A DNA stretch of 64,000 nucleotides, taken from assembly GCA_028683835.1 (NCBI GenBank), contig JAQUHB010000003.1, positions 1-64,000 of the forward strand, given 5' to 3'. This stretch comes from Sulfurimonadaceae bacterium (GTDB taxonomy: Bacteria; Campylobacterota; Campylobacteria; Campylobacterales; Sulfurimonadaceae). Numbering within the stretch: position 1 is the stretch's first letter; every line of letters begins with the position of its first letter. A program made the position numbers and the translations under genes. Shown here piece after piece: positions 1 to 7,884 of this stretch. The notes beneath the pieces were generated by a model. The model had not been told where the DNA came from. It saw nothing but the letters and a program-made list of their open reading frames with translations, and did not search any database.

Positions 1-132
1 GTTAATATTTTAGATGGAATTAGAATTGATTATTATGGAACACCAACTGATTTAAGTCAAGTAGGTTCTGTTTTAGCTCCTGATGCAACTACAATTGTTA
101 TTAATCCTTGGGAAAAAAATCTTTTATTCTAA
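1..132 (+). pseudogene. frr: 3'-truncated ribosome recycling factor fragment
   Basis: The frame open from the window edge encodes 43 residues that match the middle of ribosome recycling factor, including [19 protein letters not shown] and the NPWEKNLL segment. The intact protein is about 185 residues and continues for roughly 110 more after this point, but here a TAA follows NLLF. Shifting frame at the break gives SKTIEAM and then another stop, which weakly resembles the normal continuation, so a frameshift plus deletion is likely. The 5' part lies outside the window. RRF is essential, so an intact copy is expected elsewhere. A sequencing or assembly error is the main alternative. Confidence 0.72.
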
Positions 133-152
133 AACAATAGAGGCGATGTAGA

Positions 153-338
153 TTATTGCAAAAAGTCTGTATCGTTTAAAACTACAGCACCCTCAAACTG
201 GTCATGTTCCCCTTTTGGAGAACTTGAAAATCCATAATTGGAACCACATATAGGACATTTACCTTGATCTAAAAGTGCTAATTGATCAAGATTGATTTTG
301 CCGTTACAATCCTGACAATAAAAAAACATCTCATTCAT
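153..338 (-). CDS. small zinc-ribbon-like protein
   Basis: A 61-residue protein with a CxxC pair near the N-terminus (FYCQDC) and a second pair CPICG about 20 residues later, the spacing of a treble-clef or zinc-ribbon fold. I do not recognise a named family. The ATG at 338 overlaps the ald stop codon in a TAATG arrangement and has AAGGA six bases upstream; an ATG two codons earlier lacks spacing for that site. It is translationally coupled to ald and ends the minus-strand operon that starts near 2136. A metal-binding or redox role is inference. Confidence 0.65.
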   Translation of the reverse strand: MNEMFFYCQDCNGKINLDQLALLDQGKCPICGSNYGFSSSPKGEHDQFEGAVVLNDTDFLQ

Positions 339-1435
339 TACCATTCCTTACTTTCAATGCCGAGTGCTTCACCAACGGCTTTGTTGTATAAAACTCCATC
401 GTAAGTGTTAAGAGAACTTATCATCACAGGAACTTCCTTACAAATATTTTCTGGGCCAAATTTTGCCAAAGCTTTTACATAGCGCAGGGTTGCATTTGTA
501 AGCGCATAAGTCGATGTTTGCGGATACGCTCCGGGCATATTTGCCACGCAATAATGCACAATTCCTTCTTTAACAAATGTAGGATGAGAGTGTGTTGTAG
601 GATGTGAACTCTCAAAACATCCACCTTGATCTATAGAAACATCTACAAGGACGCTTCCTGTTTTCATCAATTTTAGCATCTCTTTTGTGATGAGTTTTGG
701 CGCTTTCGCTCCGGGAATGAGTACTGTTCCTACGATAATGTCACACTCTGGCAGTAGTTTTGCAATCGTTGCATGAGAGCTGTAAAGTGTCGCTACATTT
801 TTGGGCATCACATCATTTAAGTAATGAAGACGTTCCAAGTTTACATCCAAAACAATCACATCTCCGCCAAGTCCTGCCGCGACTTCAGCGGCAGCTTTTC
901 CCGCTACGCCTCCGCCGAGTATCATAACTTTGGCTCTATGCGTTCCTGTCACTCCACCTGCGAGCAAGCCGCTTCCTCCTTGGTATTTACCAAGATGCAC
1001 AGTTCCCATTAAAGCCGCCATCTTTCCAGCGACTTCGCTCATTGGTTCCAAAAGCGGTAACCGACCATTGACATTAAGAGTTTCATAGGAAAATGCACGT
1101 ATCTTTTTCTCAAGTAAAAATTTTGTTTGCGCCTCATCCGCGGCAAGATGCAGATAAGTAAAAAGTGTTTGATAAGGCTTAAAAAGCTCATATTCAGCAG
1201 CTATAGGTTCTTTCACTTTGACGATCATATCAACCATATTATAAAGCGTGGCACTATCTTCTAAAAGAACTGCGCCGGCCGTTTTATACTCATCATCACT
1301 AAAACCACTTCCAATTCCCGCTCTGTTTTGTACATAAACACTATGCCCCTCTTTCATGAGTTCTGCTACACCTGCTGGTGTGATAGAAACACGATATTCA
1401 TCCGTTTTTATCTCTAGTGGTACACCGATAATCAT
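338..1435 (-). CDS. ald: alanine dehydrogenase
   Basis: A 365-residue cytosolic enzyme that interconverts pyruvate plus ammonium and L-alanine with NAD(H). Visible features are the N-terminal MIIGVPLEIKTDEYRVSITP segment, the IVKVKEP substrate lysine region, YLHLAAD with the catalytic histidine, and the Rossmann motif VMILGGGVAGKAA near residue 170. Length fits the family. It is the fourth gene of a minus-strand operon of small unknown proteins under a sigma-54-like promoter at 2164-2179. Placement beside nif genes suggests it takes part in assimilating or buffering newly fixed ammonium, which is inference. Confidence 0.95.
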   Translation of the reverse strand: MIIGVPLEIKTDEYRVSITPAGVAELMKEGHSVYVQNRAGIGSGFSDDEYKTAGAVLLEDSATLYNMVDMIVKVKEPIAAEYELFKPYQTLFTYLHLAADEAQTKFLLEKKIRAFSYETLNVNGRLPLLEPMSEVAGKMAALMGTVHLGKYQGGSGLLAGGVTGTHRAKVMILGGGVAGKAAAEVAAGLGGDVIVLDVNLERLHYLNDVMPKNVATLYSSHATIAKLLPECDIIVGTVLIPGAKAPKLITKEMLKLMKTGSVLVDVSIDQGGCFESSHPTTHSHPTFVKEGIVHYCVANMPGAYPQTSTYALTNATLRYVKALAKFGPENICKEVPVMISSLNTYDGVLYNKAVGEALGIESKEW

Positions 1436-1460
1436 TTTATATCCTTACATGTAAGAGAAA

Positions 1461-1673
1461 TTAATAAGTTCCCTCTCCAACTGCGATGACAAAGTTGTCA
1501 TCAACTTCTATAACATCAAAACTGTGTTGCCCACAAAAACTCTCATTAAGCTCCTGCGCCCATGCACGTGCTACTCTGTGTGCATTTTCTTTATCATCAA
1601 AAGTTTTTATCTGAGGCATTCCCTTACGTTTTGCACAGCCACACATCTTTTCTACTACGATATGATATTCCAT
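1461..1673 (-). CDS. nif-associated small protein, paralogue A
   Basis: A 70-residue protein, start chosen at the ATG with AAGGA five bases upstream rather than an in-frame ATG ten codons earlier. It aligns along its whole length with the gene just upstream (1724-1951): both share the pattern YHxVxEKxCxCAK, a central AHxxA/W helix, FCGxHxFDVIEV and NFVI. Two N-terminal cysteines (CGCAK) and one central cysteine (FCGQH) are conserved between the pair and could bind a metal. No named family is recognised. A further sigma-54-like motif sits at 1699-1714, just upstream of the start. Confidence 0.7.
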   Translation of the reverse strand: MEYHIVVEKMCGCAKRKGMPQIKTFDDKENAHRVARAWAQELNESFCGQHSFDVIEVDDNFVIAVGEGTY

Positions 1674-1698
1674 TATAATTCCTTTTTTATTACATAAC

Positions 1699-1714
1699 TG
1701 CATTAATTGTTCTT
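1699..1714 (-). promoter_or_regulatory. possible sigma-54 promoter (weak match)
   Basis: Read on the minus strand this is AAGAAC-AATTA-ATGCA, differing at two positions from the TAGAAC-N5-TTGCA motif found before other nif operons in the window. It lies between the two paralogous small genes and would start a transcript about 15 bases before the gene at 1673. It is the weakest of the set and may be chance. Confidence 0.35.
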
Positions 1715-1723
1715 GTTCAGGGT

Positions 1724-1951
1724 TTATAGCTCACAAGCTTCGATAAAACCGCCACTTTCGACCGAGATAACAAAGTTTTCGCCGACTTCGATCACATCAA
1801 AACCATGTTTGCCACAATAGGTATTATTGAGATTATCCGCCCATTCATACGCATGTTCTTCAGCTTCTTCTTTAGTGTCAAAACTTCTTATCTGTTCTAA
1901 TCCATTTTTCTTTGCACAAGCACAAAGTTTTTCGAGAACAACGTGATACAT
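1724..1951 (-). CDS. nif-associated small protein, paralogue B
   Basis: A 75-residue protein, tandem paralogue of the gene at 1461-1673. Shared features are an N-terminal CACAK motif, a helical EEAEEHAYEWADNLNN segment, YCGKHGFDVIEV and the NFVISV strand; it carries about ten extra C-terminal residues ending EACEL. The start ATG overlaps the upstream stop as TGATG, so translation is probably coupled. I cannot assign a function. Conservation of the three cysteines between the two copies, in an otherwise diverged pair, argues that they matter. Confidence 0.7.
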   Translation of the reverse strand: MYHVVLEKLCACAKKNGLEQIRSFDTKEEAEEHAYEWADNLNNTYCGKHGFDVIEVGENFVISVESGGFIEACEL

Positions 1952-2136
1952 CAAGACAACTTAGAGTTTTGAGAAACAAGATAAAACTGGTCTTTGAGTT
2001 TGTTCAACTGTTTGATGATAAGTCCGTGATGGTGATCGTCTAAAATGTAGTGTTGTTCCATAAAATCATATAGCTTGTCAATGTTTGTATACATCTCTTT
2101 TAATAGGTTCTCTTTTATCTTCTCTTCAACGTTCAT
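1951..2136 (-). CDS. hypothetical helical protein, first gene of ald operon
   Basis: A 61-residue, highly charged protein that looks entirely alpha-helical (MNVEEKIKENLLKEMYTNID, then a DDHHHG turn in the middle). No family is recognised. It is the first gene of the minus-strand operon ending in ald and the zinc-ribbon gene, and sits 17 bases or so after the transcription start predicted from the sigma-54-like motif at 2164-2179. The histidine cluster could be a metal site, but this is only a possibility. Confidence 0.55.
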   Translation of the reverse strand: MNVEEKIKENLLKEMYTNIDKLYDFMEQHYILDDHHHGLIIKQLNKLKDQFYLVSQNSKLS

Positions 2137-2163
2137 GATTTTGCCTTATTTATTTTCTATAAA

Positions 2164-2179
2164 TGCAATATATGTACTA
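2164..2179 (-). promoter_or_regulatory. sigma-54-like promoter of the ald operon
   Basis: Minus-strand reading is TAGTAC-ATATA-TTGCA, one base from the TAGAAC-N5-TTGCA motif recurring upstream of nif operons here. Spacing of the -24 and -12 halves equals that of the bacterial sigma-54 consensus TGGCAC-N5-TTGC. The implied start is near 2153. Confidence 0.55.
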
Positions 2180-2263
2180 GAATTAACTTCAAACTTTCAT
2201 AGAGCTATAAAATATCTTGGACTACAATGCAAGAAGTTCATCTTTTCATTTCAAGGGGTTGAT

Positions 2264-3010
2264 ATGTCAAATATAAAAGCTGTCTTATGCGATATTGGTG
2301 GTGTGCTTTATGTTGGTGATACTCCTATAGATGGAGCCATAGAAGCCGTTGCTCGTATCAAAAAGCATTTTCCTGTCCGCTTTTTAACAAATACCACCCA
2401 GACACGTGGTGAACAACTCGCAGCTCTCTTACAAAAAATGGGATTTGATATTGAAGCATATGAAATCATGACTGCACTTGATGTGACAAAAATGTACCTA
2501 CATGAACACAAATCAAACGCTTATTACATTCTTACAGAAGATGCGAAAATCAACTTTCATGATTTAAAATATACTAATATCGATTATGTCGTCGTAGGTG
2601 ATGCACAGGAAAATTTTAGTTACAATAGCCTCAATACTGCTTTTCGTTATCTACAATCAGGTGCGACTCTACTTGCCGCTGCAAAAAACCGCTACTTTAA
2701 AGACCATGACGGGGAACTCAGTATGGATGCAGGAGGGTTTGTTCAAGCATTGGAATACGCTTCACAAAAAGAGGCAAAGATCATTGGAAAGCCTAGTAAA
2801 GAATTTTATCATCTTGCATGTGACTTTGTCGGATATACACCGCATGAATGTATTATGATAGGTGATGATATTGAAAGTGATATTTTAGGAGCACAAGAAG
2901 CAGGTCTACAAACAGCCCTCGTTAAAACAGGAAAATTTATACAAAAAGATCTTGAAAAAGGGATAGTTCCTGAATTACTAATTGATTCGATTAAAGAATT
3001 TAAAATCTAA
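2264..3010 (+). CDS. HAD-superfamily phosphatase, HAD-IIA type
   Basis: A 248-residue cytosolic hydrolase of the HAD superfamily. Motif I is CDIGGVLYVGD with glycine replacing the usual second aspartate (DxD becomes DxG), motif II is FLTNTTQT, the motif III lysine is in KIIGKPS, and motif IV is IMIGDDIESD. The C2-type cap between motifs II and III puts it with the NagD/HDHD2 group. The second aspartate is normally the general acid, so catalytic efficiency is uncertain. The start ATG was chosen because AAGGGG precedes it; an upstream in-frame extension is hydrophobic nonsense. It is transcribed toward nifK, with a shared terminator between. Confidence 0.85.
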   Translation: MSNIKAVLCDIGGVLYVGDTPIDGAIEAVARIKKHFPVRFLTNTTQTRGEQLAALLQKMGFDIEAYEIMTALDVTKMYLHEHKSNAYYILTEDAKINFHDLKYTNIDYVVVGDAQENFSYNSLNTAFRYLQSGATLLAAAKNRYFKDHDGELSMDAGGFVQALEYASQKEAKIIGKPSKEFYHLACDFVGYTPHECIMIGDDIESDILGAQEAGLQTALVKTGKFIQKDLEKGIVPELLIDSIKEFKI

Positions 3011-3017
3011 AAAAGAC

Positions 3018-3041
3018 TTTACCGTCCAAAAGGACGGTAAA
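3018..3041. terminator. bidirectional terminator between HAD gene and nifK
   Basis: A perfect 10-bp stem, TTTACCGTCC with its complement, encloses an AAAA loop. On the minus strand it is followed closely by a run of six T, as expected for the end of the nifHDK transcript. On the plus strand it ends the HAD gene 8 bases after its stop. Confidence 0.85.
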
Positions 3042-3062
3042 TAGAGAATAAACAAAATATGA

Positions 3063-4610
3063 TTAACGAACTAAGTCGAAGAAGTAGTCAGTTGAAGCGA
3101 TATTTTTTGTTTCTTCGTCTAACTGATCTAGAACTTTGTTTGTGATCCAAGTCAATAAGTTTAACGCTCCATCATATCCGCTGATTGAGTAACGGTGTAG
3201 GTGGTGACGATCAAATATTGGGAATCCAATATAAATAAGTGGAATTCCTGTATCACGCATAAGCTCTTTACCATAACTGTTACCGATCATGAAATCAACC
3301 GGCTCAGTAAATAGTAATGAACGCATATGCCATAGATCTTTACCAGCCCATACATGACAATCTGCTGCAGCTGGTGAAGTATCAAGCATTGCTCTCATCT
3401 CTTCTTCCCAACCACGTGGTGCATTGTGACAAAGTACGTGAGTCGGCTCAGCACCCATCTCTAAAAGGAATGAAACCAACCCTACCAAGAAGTCTGGATC
3501 TCCCCATATAGCGAATTTTTTACCGTGCATATACGGATAAGAATCTTGCATAGCATCTACAAGACGACCACGCTCGATTTTTAGTTTTGCCGGAACATCT
3601 TTGCCCGTAAGTTCAGCCAATTTCATAACGAACTCGTCTGTACCTTTAAGGCCCACTGGATTGGAGAATCCGCCTTTATGTTTCCAACGTTTTTGAACCA
3701 TTTTCATAGTTTTAGTTGTTGCATATTTACCAAGAGATATTGTAGCTGTCGAATTGATACTATCTTTTGCATCAGCTATCGGAGTACCGCCGGCAAACAT
3801 TGAATAGTTACCAGCTGGCATATCCCATTGGTCAGAGTGATCACCTAACATCAAGTAATCAGCACCAAAAGATTCAACGATCGCTTTTACTGAACGGATA
3901 GATCCGATGTACGTTTCAAAACCAGGAATGATATTGATACGCTCTTTTTTCTCTTCAGTTTTTTGATCTGTTGTCAATTGCTCTAAAATACCATGCATCA
4001 TGTTGTCGTAACCAGTGATATGGCTACCTGTAAATGATGGAGTATGTGCATAAGTTATTGGAAAACTTTCAGGTAGAAATTCTCCGCCATCTTCCTCTTT
4101 TGCAGCAACAGCAAAAGCATACAAGTCATCACCGATAACTTCAGCCATACATGTAGTTGAAACTGCGATCATTTCAGGTTTGTATAGAGCAGCACAGTTT
4201 TTTAGACCATCTTTCATATTTGTAAGACCACCAAAAACTGCCGCGTCTTCAGTCATAGAATCAGAAACACAAGGAGTCGGCTCTTTAAAGTGTTTCGTGA
4301 AATATGAACGAAAATATGCAACACATCCATGAGAACCATGAACGTAAGGCATAGTGTTTTCAAATCCAAGGGCAACCATGACAGCACCAAGAGGCTGACA
4401 TGCTTTTGCAGGATTTACAGTAATAGCTTCACGAGCAAGATTTTTTTCACGGTAATCCCATGATTTTGTCCACTCAGCGATCTCTTTTACTTTCTCAGCA
4501 TCGACAGCGCCCATGCCGCCTTCGAACTCTTTTTTGTTCTTAAGAACTTCTTGATACTCAGGACGTTGAAATAGTTTTTGACCATTTACAATTTTTTCTA
4601 TTTCTTGCAT
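3063..4610 (-). CDS. nifK: nitrogenase MoFe protein beta chain
   Basis: A 515-residue subunit that with NifD forms the cytosolic alpha2beta2 dinitrogenase. The three P-cluster cysteines are visible: C71 in ACQPLGAV, C96 in SHGCVAYFRSY and C154 in STTCMAEVIGDD. Length and motifs are those of molybdenum nitrogenase. Its ATG overlaps the nifD stop codon as TAATG, so the two subunits are translationally coupled. A strong terminator lies 20-45 bases downstream, so nifEN do not follow as they do in many diazotrophs. Confidence 0.98.
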   Translation of the reverse strand: MQEIEKIVNGQKLFQRPEYQEVLKNKKEFEGGMGAVDAEKVKEIAEWTKSWDYREKNLAREAITVNPAKACQPLGAVMVALGFENTMPYVHGSHGCVAYFRSYFTKHFKEPTPCVSDSMTEDAAVFGGLTNMKDGLKNCAALYKPEMIAVSTTCMAEVIGDDLYAFAVAAKEEDGGEFLPESFPITYAHTPSFTGSHITGYDNMMHGILEQLTTDQKTEEKKERINIIPGFETYIGSIRSVKAIVESFGADYLMLGDHSDQWDMPAGNYSMFAGGTPIADAKDSINSTATISLGKYATTKTMKMVQKRWKHKGGFSNPVGLKGTDEFVMKLAELTGKDVPAKLKIERGRLVDAMQDSYPYMHGKKFAIWGDPDFLVGLVSFLLEMGAEPTHVLCHNAPRGWEEEMRAMLDTSPAAADCHVWAGKDLWHMRSLLFTEPVDFMIGNSYGKELMRDTGIPLIYIGFPIFDRHHLHRYSISGYDGALNLLTWITNKVLDQLDEETKNIASTDYFFDLVR

Positions 4611-6082
4611 TACGCTTCTCCTTCTTTATCCCATGGTGCTTTAGTGTGTGCCCATACTGGAGAATTTATCGCTAAATCCATGTCTTGAGCAAATATTGCA
4701 AACCCATCATATCCGTGGTAAGGACCACTATAATCCCAAGAGTGCATCTGGCGATATGGCAGACCCATTTTTTGGAACACGTATTTTTCTTTGATACCTG
4801 ACGCAACTAAGTCTGGTTGAAGTGCTTTTACAAACGCTTCAAGTTCATACTCATTAACATCATCATAAATTACAGTTGAACGGAAGATCTCATCTTTTGT
4901 ACGTTTGTAATCATCATCATGAGCGAACTCATAACCAGTACCGATAACTTCCATACCTAGATCTTCATAAGCACCGATAACGTGACGAGGGCGTAAACCA
5001 CCAACGAACAACATTACTGTTTTGCCTTCTAGACGTGGACGATATTTGTTAACCACTGCATCAACAAGTGGTTGATATTTCGCGATAACTTCTTCACATT
5101 TTGCTTGTATACTCTCATCAAAGAATGCAGCGATTTTGCGTAGAGATTTGATCGTTTGGCTTGGGCCAAAAAAGTTATACTCTATCCAAGGAATCCCATA
5201 TTCTTTCTCCATATGACGAGAAATATAGTTCATAGAACGGTAGCAGTGGAGTAAGTTCAATTTTACTTTAGTCGTAGCAACCATCTCTTTAAGAGTAGCA
5301 TCACCTGACCATTGAGCAACAACGCGTAAACCCATCTCTTCAAGTAAAATACGGCTTGACCAAGCATCTCCACCGATGTTATAATCTCCGATAATAGCAA
5401 CATCATATTCAGTTACTTCAATCGGTGCACCAAGTGTTTTTGGATTTGCATCAAAAACATAATCACGAACTGTATCGTTAGCAATGTGGTGACCAAGTGA
5501 TTGAGAAACCCCACGGAAACCTTCACAGTTTACAGGTACAACTGTTTGACCAGTTTTTGAAGCGTATTGTTTAGATGTTGCATTGATATCATCACCGATA
5601 AGACCGATTGGACACTCTGATTGAACAGTGATACCATTGTTTAAAGGAAATAATGCATCAATCTCTTCTAGACAAACTGCAAGCTTTTTGTCTCCACCGA
5701 AAACAATATCTTTTTCTTGGAAATCTGAACTAAAGTTCATTGTCACAAATGTATCAACACCTGTTGTACCAATGTAGTAGTTACGGCGTCCTGCACGGCT
5801 GTATTGACCACATCCGATAGGTCCATGACTAATATGTACCATATCTTTAACCGGTCCCCAAACAACCCCTTTAGAACCCGCATAAGCACAACCACGTTGA
5901 CTCATAACACCAGGAACAGTTTTCTTATTTGAACGTACGTTACCGCAAGTTTTTTGACTTTCGTCTTCCGGACCGCCAACACCTAAATGTTTTGCACGAT
6001 TTTTAGCAGCTTTTTCTGGATAAGCTTTTAAAACTTCTTCAATAGCCGCTTTTTGTTTAGCTTCCAATGATTCTGGACCCAT
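4610..6082 (-). CDS. nifD: nitrogenase MoFe protein alpha chain
   Basis: A 490-residue subunit carrying FeMo-cofactor. P-cluster ligands are C65 (RGCAYAG), C91 ([10 protein letters not shown]) and C157 (QSECPIG); cofactor ligands are C280 ([10 protein letters not shown]) and the histidine of [12 protein letters not shown]. The [15 protein letters not shown] and [15 protein letters not shown] blocks are typical of NifD and not of VnfD or AnfD, and no delta-subunit gene is present. It follows orf115 with a 141-bp leader that folds into three successive hairpins. Confidence 0.98.
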   Translation of the reverse strand: MGPESLEAKQKAAIEEVLKAYPEKAAKNRAKHLGVGGPEDESQKTCGNVRSNKKTVPGVMSQRGCAYAGSKGVVWGPVKDMVHISHGPIGCGQYSRAGRRNYYIGTTGVDTFVTMNFSSDFQEKDIVFGGDKKLAVCLEEIDALFPLNNGITVQSECPIGLIGDDINATSKQYASKTGQTVVPVNCEGFRGVSQSLGHHIANDTVRDYVFDANPKTLGAPIEVTEYDVAIIGDYNIGGDAWSSRILLEEMGLRVVAQWSGDATLKEMVATTKVKLNLLHCYRSMNYISRHMEKEYGIPWIEYNFFGPSQTIKSLRKIAAFFDESIQAKCEEVIAKYQPLVDAVVNKYRPRLEGKTVMLFVGGLRPRHVIGAYEDLGMEVIGTGYEFAHDDDYKRTKDEIFRSTVIYDDVNEYELEAFVKALQPDLVASGIKEKYVFQKMGLPYRQMHSWDYSGPYHGYDGFAIFAQDMDLAINSPVWAHTKAPWDKEGEA

Positions 6083-6113
6083 TTCATTCTCCTTATGTAA
6101 TTTTTTTCTATAC

Positions 6114-6188
6114 GCTATAGGAACAAAGTCCCTATAACTACGTTAACACTTGGTTCTCCTCGACGGAGAGCCTATGCCGCTTTGCGGC
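6114..6188 (-). other. triple-hairpin leader before nifD
   Basis: Three stem-loops follow one another: 6114-6138 (11-bp stem with AAA loop and G-U pairs), 6152-6172 (GGTTCTCC with GGAGAGCC, 5-base loop) and 6176-6188 (GCCGC-TTT-GCGGC). None has a following T-run on the minus strand suited to full termination. A role in mRNA processing or in setting the nifH to nifDK ratio is inference. Confidence 0.6.
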
Positions 6189-6223
6189 TTTACATGACTG
6201 TTGTAAGAAACTATTTAGTTTGC

Positions 6224-6571
6224 TTATGCAGCTGTAATTTTGAAGTGAGCCATAGAATCGAATTTTTTACAAAGAGCCATAGTCTCATCATCACTGTCTA
6301 AACGTTTAGAAAGTTCAGAAATTTGGTAACGGTTTGTGTAGATCATATAATCTGTTTCTGCTGTCTTTACATAGTGAACAAGAGCTTTAAACATAAAAGT
6401 ATCTTTGTTCGTGTAAGAAAGCTCTTCTGTTTGACCATGATATTCAGTAACCATTTTTATTTCATTGATACCAGTAGCATCAACGTTAGCTTCATCCAAT
6501 TTTGCAACTACTGCTGCATCTGGAACTGAATTTCCCATATCAGCTGGGAAGTGAAAACCTAATATAAACAT
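6224..6571 (-). CDS. conserved-looking protein between nifH and nifD
   Basis: A 115-residue soluble protein of unknown family, starting MFILGFHFPADMGNSVPDAA and ending FKITAA. It has no cysteines, no signal peptide and mixed alpha/beta character. It is the second gene of nifH-orf115-nifD-nifK, with a 6-bp stem hairpin upstream and the triple hairpin downstream. Position inside the structural operon suggests a role tied to nitrogenase, for example in protection, maturation or activity control, but the sequence gives no catalytic motif to support any of these. Confidence 0.75.
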   Translation of the reverse strand: MFILGFHFPADMGNSVPDAAVVAKLDEANVDATGINEIKMVTEYHGQTEELSYTNKDTFMFKALVHYVKTAETDYMIYTNRYQISELSKRLDSDDETMALCKKFDSMAHFKITAA

Positions 6572-6624
6572 TGTAATTCTCCTACTTTTTCTATTATTTT
6601 CTTTTCATTATGAGAATGTTGTTC

Positions 6625-6640
6625 TCCCTCAAAAGAGGGA
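6625..6640 (-). other. intercistronic hairpin after nifH
   Basis: TCCCTC-AAAA-GAGGGA forms a 6-bp stem in the 99-bp gap between nifH and orf115. Such hairpins downstream of nifH in other diazotrophs are thought to stabilise the upstream message. There is no T-run on the minus strand, so readthrough is expected. Confidence 0.6.
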
Positions 6641-6670
6641 AAGCGCTAAATTTTGTATATGAGAGAGTTC

Positions 6671-7594
<924 letters not shown>

Positions 7595-7658
7595 TTAAAT
7601 ACACCCTCTCCAACCTAATTGGTTCTCTCAAGGTATCCATGTACTTCACAGTGACTAT

Positions 7659-7674
7659 TGCATCCTCCGTTCTC
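7659..7674 (-). promoter_or_regulatory. nifH: sigma-54-like nifH promoter
   Basis: Minus-strand reading is GAGAAC-GGAGG-ATGCA, matching the local nif motif TAGAAC-N5-TTGCA except at two positions and with exact spacing. The predicted start is near 7648, leaving a leader of about 70 nt before nifH. A -24 GG dinucleotide is absent, as in all copies of this motif here. Confidence 0.5.
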
Positions 7675-7840
7675 GACTTTTTAAACAAAAGAAGTGACAA
7701 AAACTAGCCTTTTACTGACAAAACGGTTCAAACAAGACAAATTTGTAAGAATGGTTTATGCAGAAGTGAAATTTTCATCAAAAACGAAGAATAAAAAGAT
7801 AAGAGAAAACAATAATGGGAGTTTGAAGATAAAAGAGGTT

Positions 7841-7877
7841 TACATGTAAGACATGACAATTTTGTCTCTTACATGTG
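7841..7877. promoter_or_regulatory. inverted repeat with TGACA-N4-TGTCT core
   Basis: ACATGTAAGACA and TGTCTCTTACATGT flank a centre reading TGACA-ATTT-TGTCT (7854-7867). The core is nearly identical to the perfect palindrome at 13759-13772 upstream of nifB. It lies about 200 bp upstream of the predicted nifH start and just past the stop of the LRR/GNAT gene, so it may be an activator site or part of a terminator. Confidence 0.45.
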
Positions 7878-7884
7878 AAAGATG

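Noticed and set aside
3063-6082. nifDK as a vanadium or iron-only nitrogenase
   Set aside because: Motifs are of the molybdenum type and no vnfG/anfG delta gene is present; ModE and Mop proteins also fit molybdenum use.
7854-7867. NifA upstream activator sequence TGT-N10-ACA
   Set aside because: The palindromes have a 5-4-5 layout; no convincing TGT-N10-ACA was found at typical distances.
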